A stretch of 45,986 nucleotides of DNA from a virus: positions 1-45,986 of the IMG/VR virus record IMGVR_UViG_3300022562_001351. The stretch is one strand, 5' to 3'. Numbering within the stretch: the stretch's first letter is position 1; each line of letters begins with the position of its first letter. Positions 15,305 to 23,453 of this stretch are shown in pieces. The position numbers were made by a program, and so were the translations under genes. A model generated the notes under the pieces. The model was not told the DNA's origin. It did no database searches and was given only the letters and a program-made list of their open reading frames with translations.

Positions 15305-15453
15305 CGAAGAAATCAGCTCGGAACAAGAAGGTTTCGAAGAAGATCCAGCACATCTACCACGAAGAGCGGAAGAAGCCGAAGAGCCAACGCCGCACACGCA
15401 AGCAGATCATCGGGAAGGCAGAAGGGATGATTCCTGGAGGCAGGAAAAAGTAA
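15301..15453 (+). CDS. Very basic 50-residue protein
   Basis: 50 residues, about 40 percent Lys/Arg, with no acidic patch except one short helix. ATGA overlap with the nozzle gene and a 1-bp overlap with the next gene show it is a real coupled gene. It would bind nucleic acid non-specifically; packaging with the DNA or inside the tail is possible but unproven. Confidence 0.6.
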   Translation: MTKKSARNKKVSKKIQHIYHEERKKPKSQRRTRKQIIGKAEGMIPGGRKK

Positions 15454-15797
15454 TGGCGCAGAGCAACATCCCGCGAGCGCAGAACGTCCCGGAGTTCTGG
15501 AAGGGCGATGAGGAGGAGCATCGGCGGAAGATCAGCAGTGCGATCAATCAGCTCCAGCGCGGTGTGAGCAACAACTGTTTCACCGTGACGCTGGAAGCCG
15601 ACGACACCGAGACCGAAGTGCTCCATGAGCCTTGCCGACCGGGGACGGCGGTACAAATGACTCCAGGCAGCGCCTCCGCAGCGGCTTCATTCGCGACGGG
15701 CGTGATCTGGGTTGAAACGGAACAAGGAAAAGCGACGATTCACCATGACTCAAGCAGCGCAACAGACAGAGTCTTCCACGTCACCTTCAACGGTTGA
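15453..15797 (+). CDS. Small virion-cluster protein
   Basis: 114 residues. The N-terminal helix region (VPEFWKGDEEEHRRKISSAINQLQRG) precedes a beta-rich half (NCFTVTLEADDTETEV...VIWVETEQGKATIHHDSS...FHVTF). This helix-plus-sandwich layout is common in small phage proteins near tail genes. No function is assigned. Confidence 0.6.
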   Translation: MAQSNIPRAQNVPEFWKGDEEEHRRKISSAINQLQRGVSNNCFTVTLEADDTETEVLHEPCRPGTAVQMTPGSASAAASFATGVIWVETEQGKATIHHDSSSATDRVFHVTFNG

Positions 15798-15804
15798 GGT
15801 GGTG

Positions 15805-16212
15805 ATGGTGGGTCCGGAGAACCGGAGCCCATTCGTGGACGAGCAGATCCGGAAGCACCTGGAGCCGGCGTTGGCGCTCACCCATGGGCGCATCACGCTG
15901 GAGCAGGTCTTCATGCTCATGATGACCGAAAAGGCGCAGGTCTGGTTTGCGGTGGACGGAATGGACGTCATCACGGTGGTCGTGACCGAGATCGTCGAAT
16001 GGGTGAGCGGGCGCAAGTCGCTGAAGGTGATCCTGGCCGGAGGGTACGGCTCCTTGGACCGAGCGATGCAGCCGATCATGGACAAGCTGGAAGAGTTCGC
16101 AGACTTCGCGATCTGCGCGTCGATTATGGTGGAGGGACGCAAGGGTTGGGAGCGCACCTTGCCCGAGGGATACAAGTTCAGCCACTGCGTATTTGAGAAG
16201 GAGCTTTTGTAA
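15805..16212 (+). CDS. GNAT-like internal virion protein (T7 gp13 position)
   Basis: 135 residues. AQVWFAVDGMDVITVVVTEIVEW, then KSLKVILAGGYG, and a final MVEGRKGWERTLPEGYKFSHCVFEKEL follow the fold pattern of small GNAT-like proteins next to ejection genes in T7-like and other podoviruses. The acetyl-CoA P-loop is not clear, so catalytic activity is doubtful. I chose ATG 15805 because GAGG lies 5 bp upstream; an ATG at 15745 would add 20 residues but overlap the previous gene by 53 bp. Confidence 0.6.
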   Translation: MVGPENRSPFVDEQIRKHLEPALALTHGRITLEQVFMLMMTEKAQVWFAVDGMDVITVVVTEIVEWVSGRKSLKVILAGGYGSLDRAMQPIMDKLEEFADFAICASIMVEGRKGWERTLPEGYKFSHCVFEKELL

Positions 16213-17063
16213 TGGGCACTGGAAGCACAAAGACATCCTCGCAACCGTGGGGTCCTCAGGCCCAACAGTTTCGTCAACTGTTTCGACAGTTCGACCAGTC
16301 TGGCATCCGCGATCGGCCGCTGGAGTATTTTCCGGATTCGACGATTGCCGGCCGGAACCCGTGGTCCACGATGGCGAACCAGAACATCGCCAATCTGGTC
16401 GGAACGGGATCGCAAGGTCTGAACAGCGCCATCGCCGAGAACCAGCGGACCAGCGAAGGCTACTACCTACGCAATACGAATCCCTATCTGCGGGACATCG
16501 CCAGCACAGCCGGTGAAGACATCTCGCGCATGTACAACATGACGGTGATGCCGGCGATTGCGAGTCGGTTTGCAGGAGCCGGTCGCTCGGCAGGTCCGAC
16601 TTCGGGTGTGGCCAACGCGGAAGGGGCTGCGATCAGCGCAGCCCAGCGCGATCTCGGCCAGGAGCTGTCGCAGATGGTCGCGAACCTTTACGGCGGAGCC
16701 TACGAGTCCGAGCGCGGGCGGCAGGGTACGGCGGTCGCGCAAGCTCCGGGTCTGCGGCAAGCACAGTTCGCCGATCAGGCAGCACTCAGCGCAGCCGGCG
16801 CGGACGAATTCCAGTACGCGCAGATGCAGCTTTCGGACCTCGTCAATCGGTGGAACTTCCAGCAGTACGAGCCGTTCGAACGCTACGGCATGTACCAGGG
16901 CTTGATTTCGCAACCGTCTGGTTACGGCGAAACCAAGAACACCAGCAAACTAGGCACGGCCCAGTACATCGGAATGATTGGGTCTGCGCTCACGCCGTCG
17001 CTCGCCTCCTTGTTCGGGGGTGACAGCGGCGGCGGGATGATTCCTCCGGGGAAGATTGGATAA
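16212..17063 (+). CDS. Ejection protein, internal virion
   Basis: 283 residues, Ala/Gly/Ser/Gln-rich and helical. It contains the motif ISRMYNMTVMPAIASRFAGAGRSAG, often seen in podovirus internal virion proteins, then AQRDLGQELSQMVANLYGGAYESER. It begins a run of four genes that should form the ejectosome leaving the capsid ahead of DNA. TAATG overlap. Confidence 0.65.
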   Translation: MGTGSTKTSSQPWGPQAQQFRQLFRQFDQSGIRDRPLEYFPDSTIAGRNPWSTMANQNIANLVGTGSQGLNSAIAENQRTSEGYYLRNTNPYLRDIASTAGEDISRMYNMTVMPAIASRFAGAGRSAGPTSGVANAEGAAISAAQRDLGQELSQMVANLYGGAYESERGRQGTAVAQAPGLRQAQFADQAALSAAGADEFQYAQMQLSDLVNRWNFQQYEPFERYGMYQGLISQPSGYGETKNTSKLGTAQYIGMIGSALTPSLASLFGGDSGGGMIPPGKIG

Positions 17064-17839
17064 TGCCGGCTCTAGCAGGAATCGCAGCAGGAGTTGGATC
17101 TGCAGCCGCCGGGATTGGCAGCGCCCTCGCGGCAGGAGCCAGCGCGCTTGGGTCAGGCATCGCGAGCGTTGCGGGTTCCATCGGTTCAGGGCTGATGAAC
17201 GCTGTCGGGACCGTGGGAGCTGGCATCGCGGAAGGGCTCACGGGCTTGATGGGTGGTCCGGCCACGGCCGTCAGCTCTACGCTGGCCGGTGGCGCAGAGG
17301 CCGCTGGAACGGCTGCCGCTGGAGCGGGCAGTGGACTCATGAGCGGAGTTGCCACGGGCGCTGGCACGGCAGCGGAGGCAGGCGCAACAGGGCTCATGAG
17401 TGCCGCTGCAAATCCGGCCACAGAGATTGCTGGCGGTTTTTCTCAAGCGGTTCCGTACACGGTCCCGGAGAGCGTGGTTCCAGCCAGCGTGCCGGGTTCA
17501 AGTCCTGCCATCGTCGGATCTGGCACGCCCGTTTCTGGAACGGCGACACCTACAACCGTTGCGGGTGCATCCAAGATCCCGTCGGCTCCGAGCGCTCCAT
17601 GGACGCAAAACAAGTGGGCGAAGGCCGGTTCGAAGCTGCTGCAGAACATGGGCGGAAATGGCAAGGACGAGCGAGGCGGTGCGGTCCCTCCGGTTGGTGG
17701 CGGCGGAGCGGGAGCGAACGTGTTTCCCGCAGGTCCGACGCCGGAGCGGTACGTGTCGGGTCTCGCGCAGTCGCAGCAAGCGTCCGCGCAGAAGCTGATG
17801 GACGAATACCTCGCAAGAGGAGGGGTTTACTATGGATAA
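17063..17839 (+). CDS. Gly/Ala-rich ejection protein with membrane-active segment
   Basis: 258 residues. Residues 1-130 are Gly/Ala/Ser-rich with many GxxxG steps and no charged residue for long runs, as expected of a segment that inserts into a membrane. The second half is Pro/Gly-rich and ends in a helix with charged residues. It could line the channel through the inner membrane during DNA entry. Function is inferred from composition and neighbours. Confidence 0.6.
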   Translation: MPALAGIAAGVGSAAAGIGSALAAGASALGSGIASVAGSIGSGLMNAVGTVGAGIAEGLTGLMGGPATAVSSTLAGGAEAAGTAAAGAGSGLMSGVATGAGTAAEAGATGLMSAAANPATEIAGGFSQAVPYTVPESVVPASVPGSSPAIVGSGTPVSGTATPTTVAGASKIPSAPSAPWTQNKWAKAGSKLLQNMGGNGKDERGGAVPPVGGGGAGANVFPAGPTPERYVSGLAQSQQASAQKLMDEYLARGGVYYG

Positions 17840-18824
17840 GGCGTACATCGCGCAGGCGGCTCGTGACGACCGTGACGTCTTCGAACAGACCTCGGAGATG
17901 GAGTTTGCCGACCGGTTCGGAGCCGCCAAGGATCGCGGCCTGATGTCAGAAGTGAGCACGACCCCAAAGGCTCCGGCCGAAGACGCCGGATCGTTCATGG
18001 GCAACTTCGCGGACTGGTGGGCGAAGGATTCCACGCAGGAGAAGTTCCACGGCATCCTCGGCGCACTCAGCGGGACGTTCAGCGGTCTGGCAGGATTGCC
18101 GCTCGGAGGTGGTGACACGTCTTCGCTGGAGCGCGGGGCGGTGCGGGCGTCGATGGCTCCAGCGCAGGCGAAAGAGCTGATCCGGCAGCGCCAGTTCACG
18201 CGCTACATCGACAATGAGCTGGCGAATACCACAGACCCCCTGCGCCGAGACACGCTGATGGCCATCAAGTCCAACCCGGCTGCAGCCTCACAGTACCTCG
18301 CGGCCGAATCACTGGCAGGGCGAAAGCACGGCTACGCGCTGGAGGAGAACGAAAAGATCCACGAATACAAGATGGCTGAGATTGCGTTGCGCAATGAAGG
18401 GCGCAGCGGAAGTGGTGGTCTGACTGGGAATCGCTCGGATGACATCGGGACCGCGAACAACCTGTTCGCCTCACTGAGCCCAGATGAGCAGAAGACTTAC
18501 CGAGAAACGGGAAGGCCGCCCGGAAGATGGTTCCAAAATCCGGACATCATGAGATTGCTTCCGCACCTCTACTCGCCGAATGGCGGGGCGCTTGCAAATG
18601 AAGTGACGACGAGTGGTCTCCCCAGGATCGACCTGGACGAGAAGCCAGAAGGGGAGGATCGAACGTGGAGAGAGTTCTTGTACAACAAGCTCGCCACGGA
18701 CTGGGACTTTTTGCCGGAAAGCCTTCGACAGTGGTGGATGACGTTTCTGGAAGCCAATGAAGGTCCGGATGATGCGGAAGCGGTAGATGCTGTTCGAAAC
18801 AGGGCACGACCTCGGGGAATGTAA
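17832..18824 (+). CDS. Virion protein of the ejection cluster
   Basis: 330 residues, mostly helical and hydrophilic, with one small Gly/Leu stretch (GILGALSGTFSGLAGLPLGGG). It overlaps the previous gene by 8 bp and directly abuts the giant gene. No enzymatic motif is visible. Probably an internal virion protein. Confidence 0.6.
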   Translation: MDKAYIAQAARDDRDVFEQTSEMEFADRFGAAKDRGLMSEVSTTPKAPAEDAGSFMGNFADWWAKDSTQEKFHGILGALSGTFSGLAGLPLGGGDTSSLERGAVRASMAPAQAKELIRQRQFTRYIDNELANTTDPLRRDTLMAIKSNPAAASQYLAAESLAGRKHGYALEENEKIHEYKMAEIALRNEGRSGSGGLTGNRSDDIGTANNLFASLSPDEQKTYRETGRPPGRWFQNPDIMRLLPHLYSPNGGALANEVTTSGLPRIDLDEKPEGEDRTWREFLYNKLATDWDFLPESLRQWWMTFLEANEGPDDAEAVDAVRNRARPRGM

Positions 18825-21800
18825 ATGCCGACCCTTCAGGAAATGTTCCAGAGCCGAGAGTACCAGACCTCCAATCGCGAGCAGCAGCGAGAGATGTACT
18901 CGCTCTCCGACAAGGGGTTCGCAGGACTCTCGCGCAAGGATCAGGACCTGATTCTCGGAGAGATCGAAGACGAGTACGGCCGAAAGTGGTGGGAAGGTTC
19001 CTTCTGGGACGCCGTGGGTCGCGGAGCTTCCGGTTCTGCGAGTCATTTCGCCCACACGGCTCGCATGGGTATCGACCTTTTGCAACCGGATTCCATTCGC
19101 GAAGCCGCTGGAGCAGACACTGAATCCGACCTTGAGAAGTACCTGAAGGAGTTTGAGGAGCAAGCTGCAATTTCCAGCGAAAATCCGGAAGGCAAAAACA
19201 CCTGGATGGAGATTGCCGGGGAGGCCATCGGCAGCACCCTCGTAGCAGTGCCGACCTATGCAGGCATCATCGCGGCTGGAACGGCCGGCCTCACAGCAGC
19301 GGGCGTTTCCGCTCCGGTGGCGGGAGCCATCTCTGCGGTTGGTCTGGCCGGATTCGGGATGGGCGCGCTCTCCAAGGCCGACCAGGGCTGGCTGGAATCG
19401 CTCAAGGCTGGAACGCTGGACGCCGCTTTCTTTGCGCTCTTCCCTGGCCTCAAGGCCGCAGGCGCATCCCGTCCGATGAGCGCCCTGGTTCTCGGGAACA
19501 CAGCCTTCATGATGACACCCGAGGAGATGGACATCGAAGAGCGCCTTGGGCATGGCCTCACGATGGCGATCCTCGGTGCCGGCCAGAGACCTGGAATGCG
19601 CCCGAGCCAACGCCGTGCCTTCCTGGAAGTAGAGCAGCAGGCAAAGCTCAAGGCCGAAGAAGCCGCTACAGAAGTTCTGGAGCAGCGGGGTTACGAGGTC
19701 CGAGAGCGCGAGCAGATCGCGAACGATCGGTTGGAGCTTCCGAAGGACAAGCAGAAGGCGGCTGAGCTAGAGCGCAAGATCGAAGATCTCCCGCCCGAAG
19801 AGCGGCAGATGATGGAGGAGATCCGCGCCGCCGAGAAGAATGCAGAAGCGGAGACCCTGGCCGGTGTGGAGGAGCGGATCAAGTCGCTCAAGCTCCAGCG
19901 CGCCCGCGTGACCGATCCGAAGCAGCGCGGGTTCATCGACGAGGAGATCAACTTCCTCACGCGTGAAATGGGCGCGCAGGTCAAGCCGAAGCCGGAACCG
20001 CCGAAGCCGAAGAAGAGCCCAGTCCAGTACGACACCGGAGACTTCATCGTTCGTCGCATGTCGAAGACTTCGAACATCTGGTCGGTGCTCCGGAAAGGAC
20101 CCGACGGGAAGCCGGACAAGAGCGGGCCTATGGAGAGCTTCAATTCACTGGAAGAAGCGAAGCGCCGGGTCTACGACATCTACAACGAGCGCGAAAGGGT
20201 TTCGCTCCCGCGTGGTGAGGAAGGGAGTCAGGGGGATCTTCCTGCCAAAACTACGCGGGAGCGGACCACTCCGCCCGAGCCGCCGAGACTCGGCCAGGGC
20301 AAGGAGCGGGAGCCGGGTTTCTACGGCGAGTGGGAGACCTTCAGCGGCGAGTTCGAATCCCGCTTCGGAAAGATGGGCGAGTACCCCGACAAGCAGCTTC
20401 CTCCGGGTGGCGGTGAGGGCGGCGGTGCTGGGGGAGGCGGCGGTGAAGGTGGCGCGATCGGTGCCGGAAGGACTCCGCGAGAGCCCTACCGGAGCACGAA
20501 GGGCGATCGTCGCCGGCTGGAGTACGTCGATGACGGTCACGGTGCGCTCTGGATGATGCGCAAGGCCGGCATCGAAGACATGCCGGACAACGTCTACCAC
20601 AAGTTCAAGAACCTGCGTGGAATCCCCAACATGCAGGACGGCATGGTGCGCTGGGGAGCGGTGGGCTGGGTGCCGGACCCGAAGGTTCCTGGACGCCGGA
20701 TCATCAACTTCGTCGAAACGCCCGCGTATGACGTGACGCCTCGTCAAGCGACGATGACGACGCCGGACGGGAGGTCTCAGACCGTTACGACCTACGAGGC
20801 CACGGAGAGCCCGACCCGGACGCACAAGGGAGCTGGCGACATCATCCTGCCGATTCTCGGGAAGGGGAAGAAGTACGAAGCGGATTCCTGGGACTATTTC
20901 CAGGCGCGGCAGTCGAATGAGCTGATTACGCAGACGATCGACCCGTACACGAATCGCATCCGACCGGCGACTCCGCAGGAGATTGCCGAAGCCAAGACCC
21001 GCGAAAAGAACTGGGACCTGGACAAGATCGAAGAAGGTCTTGCCAAGGCCGACCCAACGCGGGTGGCAGTCTACGAGGCGATGAAGGCGTTCCAGCGCAA
21101 GATGGCTGACTTCTACGTGGACAGCGGCTTCATCACGCGGGATCAGGTCAACAACTGGATGCGGAAGGAGTACGCGTTCTCCTACATGCGAAACATGGAA
21201 GTCGGGCGCTCTGGCCGGCACCGCACGGTTGATTCCCTCGCCGCGAAGTTCGGCGTTCACAGACTGCACGGTTCGAAGCGCGACCTGCGCGATCGCTACA
21301 CGAACTGGATCACGGGTCCGCAGGACTTGGCCAGGGCGGCTCTCCAGAACAAGTGGGAGATCGAAACGGTGGACAAGGCGCTCGCTCTGGGCGGCTTCGC
21401 GGAGCGGGTATCCCCTTCCGCCGAACGGATTCAGGTGAGCCGGACGAATCTCCGCCGCGCCCTGATCGACGAGATGATGAACCACGAAGGGCTCACCGAG
21501 GCACAGGCGCAGGCGCGGATGCGCTGGATCGGAGAGCTTCCGGGCGACCTGGAGAGGCTGGCCTTCTTCATCGGCGCGAACAAGCCCTACGGCTCCGACA
21601 TCATCTCCATCGTCCGGCGCGGCAAGCCGGAGTATTACCGCGTCTACGACCCGGTCCTGCTACGCACCTTCGAATCCATCAATCGCCACGCGACCGAGGG
21701 GATCGCGGGACGCTGGATGCGGGCTTTCAAGGCGTTCAAGCAGGGCGCGATCACCCTGGACCCGAGCTTCATCGCATCCAACGGCGTGCGTGACCCGCTC

Positions 21801-23453
21801 ATGGCGACGGTCATGGGTCGCACGGGTCAGCAGCACATCACGGCTGCGGTGAACGGACTGATGCACACGATTCGACGATCTCCCGAGTATCGCGAGCTGA
21901 TCGCAAACGGCCTCGGTGGCGCGTCGATGCGGGACGGCATCCGGGTGACGCGGCGGCGGCTCGTAAAGGCAGCGCAACGAGCGAACCGGAAATGGTTCAA
22001 TCCGCGCAATCTGCTGCTGGGTCCTGGAGATATGTATCGCTTCCTCCATGAACTGGGGCGAGCGATCGAAATGGGTCCGCGTGTGGGAGAAGCCCTACGC
22101 GCCAGGAAGTCGGGCGTGAAGGGTCCGCGCAAGGGTTCCGCTGCGACGATGGAAGAGTCGGTCTTCGCGGGCCGCGAGGTCTCTACCGACTTCGCCACGC
22201 GTGGCGGCGGGAAGCCCACGGAGTTTGACGGCATTTTCGGCAAGCAGTGGGGACCAGAGGCGAATCAGTTCCTGGTCAACACCGTGCCCTTCTACAACGC
22301 GATGCTTGCCAGTACCGATCGCTTCTATCGCGCCCTGTTCCGAGACCCGAACGGGAAGCTCGGCACGGGTCTCAAGACGGGCATGGTCGGAATCACTTCG
22401 ATGCTTCTGTACGGGATCAACCGCTGGCTCTCCGAGAAGTACGGCCACCTGAAGGACGAAGACGGCCGGACGATGGTGGACTTCCTGAACCTGCCGGACT
22501 GGGCGCGCCAGACCGCGTGGCACTTCTACGTTCCGACGAAGTTCGACGAAAATTTCGAACCGAGCGCATTCGACCACTACCACATGCCGAAGTTGTGGGA
22601 AGTCGGCATGTTGGGCTCGCTCGCGGAGCGTTTCGCCGAGTCGATGATGGATGGCCCCGACGAGGACAAATCGCTCTTCCTGGATTCGCTGAATATCGTC
22701 GCGCACAACTTCAACTTCAAGACGGAAGGTGAGGGTATCCCGGTTCCGCTTCCTGCCGGAATCGACATCATCACCGAGCAGGCGATGAATCGGATTCTCT
22801 TCACGGGTCAGCCGATTGAAACACGCGGCATGGGCGAAGTGGAGCCGTGGCTTCGCAGCCGATCCAGAACGCCTCGGGTTCTCCAGGAGTTCTCCATCGG
22901 GCTGCGCAATCAGGATTGGGTGCCGGATACGATTCGTTCTCCGGCTCGGGCCGAGGCGCTTCTGCGCGGCATCTTCGGCAACTGGGCCAGCATCGGGATG
23001 CAAGTGACCGATCAGGTCTTCTTTCCAGGAGGTCCCGCACTGGGATGGGATGACGTACCGGTCGTTCGACGTTTCTACAGTGAAGCGGGAAAGTATGACC
23101 TCAACACAGAGCTGTACTACCGAAACCTGGAGAAATTCAATCAGGCTGCGGGAAATCTGCGGGAACTGGCCAAGCGCGGAGAGGAGAAGTTGTTCGAAGA
23201 GGAGTATCTAGATCCGGACCAGCAGCTCATGGTCCAGATGGCTCCTGGATTTGACCGTGCAAACCGCAGGCTTCAGCTCTACAACCGTGAGATTGACATG
23301 GTGAAGCGCGGCATCGCGGAGCCATTCGCTTCTCCGAAAGAAAAACGTCGCATCATCAACCGACTGGAAGCAGACCGCAACGCAATCATGAAGTCGATGA
23401 ACGAGATGTATGAGTTCATGAGGAAGCAACAGAAACAGATGGAGCGTCGGTAA
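18825..23453 (+). CDS. Giant polyvalent ejection protein with LPD38-type domain
   Basis: 1542 residues, 10 percent of the genome. Near the N-terminus two short Ala/Gly hydrophobic segments (about 130-190) could enter a membrane. A charged coiled-coil region follows at about 260-380, then a Gly-rich linker about 530-545. The C-terminal part contains AFKQGAITLDPSFIASNGVRDP, a hallmark of the large polyvalent-protein domain LPD38, and the associated long helices. No protease or lysozyme motif was found in it. Position last in the ejection cluster and size match the T7 gp16 role of leading DNA into the cell. Confidence 0.75.
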   Translation: MPTLQEMFQSREYQTSNREQQREMYSLSDKGFAGLSRKDQDLILGEIEDEYGRKWWEGSFWDAVGRGASGSASHFAHTARMGIDLLQPDSIREAAGADTESDLEKYLKEFEEQAAISSENPEGKNTWMEIAGEAIGSTLVAVPTYAGIIAAGTAGLTAAGVSAPVAGAISAVGLAGFGMGALSKADQGWLESLKAGTLDAAFFALFPGLKAAGASRPMSALVLGNTAFMMTPEEMDIEERLGHGLTMAILGAGQRPGMRPSQRRAFLEVEQQAKLKAEEAATEVLEQRGYEVREREQIANDRLELPKDKQKAAELERKIEDLPPEERQMMEEIRAAEKNAEAETLAGVEERIKSLKLQRARVTDPKQRGFIDEEINFLTREMGAQVKPKPEPPKPKKSPVQYDTGDFIVRRMSKTSNIWSVLRKGPDGKPDKSGPMESFNSLEEAKRRVYDIYNERERVSLPRGEEGSQGDLPAKTTRERTTPPEPPRLGQGKEREPGFYGEWETFSGEFESRFGKMGEYPDKQLPPGGGEGGGAGGGGGEGGAIGAGRTPREPYRSTKGDRRRLEYVDDGHGALWMMRKAGIEDMPDNVYHKFKNLRGIPNMQDGMVRWGAVGWVPDPKVPGRRIINFVETPAYDVTPRQATMTTPDGRSQTVTTYEATESPTRTHKGAGDIILPILGKGKKYEADSWDYFQARQSNELITQTIDPYTNRIRPATPQEIAEAKTREKNWDLDKIEEGLAKADPTRVAVYEAMKAFQRKMADFYVDSGFITRDQVNNWMRKEYAFSYMRNMEVGRSGRHRTVDSLAAKFGVHRLHGSKRDLRDRYTNWITGPQDLARAALQNKWEIETVDKALALGGFAERVSPSAERIQVSRTNLRRALIDEMMNHEGLTEAQAQARMRWIGELPGDLERLAFFIGANKPYGSDIISIVRRGKPEYYRVYDPVLLRTFESINRHATEGIAGRWMRAFKAFKQGAITLDPSFIASNGVRDPLMATVMGRTGQQHITAAVNGLMHTIRRSPEYRELIANGLGGASMRDGIRVTRRRLVKAAQRANRKWFNPRNLLLGPGDMYRFLHELGRAIEMGPRVGEALRARKSGVKGPRKGSAATMEESVFAGREVSTDFATRGGGKPTEFDGIFGKQWGPEANQFLVNTVPFYNAMLASTDRFYRALFRDPNGKLGTGLKTGMVGITSMLLYGINRWLSEKYGHLKDEDGRTMVDFLNLPDWARQTAWHFYVPTKFDENFEPSAFDHYHMPKLWEVGMLGSLAERFAESMMDGPDEDKSLFLDSLNIVAHNFNFKTEGEGIPVPLPAGIDIITEQAMNRILFTGQPIETRGMGEVEPWLRSRSRTPRVLQEFSIGLRNQDWVPDTIRSPARAEALLRGIFGNWASIGMQVTDQVFFPGGPALGWDDVPVVRRFYSEAGKYDLNTELYYRNLEKFNQAAGNLRELAKRGEEKLFEEEYLDPDQQLMVQMAPGFDRANRRLQLYNREIDMVKRGIAEPFASPKEKRRIINRLEADRNAIMKSMNEMYEFMRKQQKQMERR

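Noticed and set aside
13745-15397. Long antisense open frame (550 codons) opposite the nozzle gene
   Set aside because: Mirrors the whole nozzle gene, Arg/Val/Asp-rich without domains.
20351-20360. GTTCGAATCC, resembling a tRNA T-loop
   Set aside because: Lies inside the giant ejection gene; no matching acceptor, D or anticodon arms around it.
20145-21485. Antisense frame (446 codons) opposite the giant ejection gene
   Set aside because: Shadow of a high-GC coding strand; no start signal or motif.
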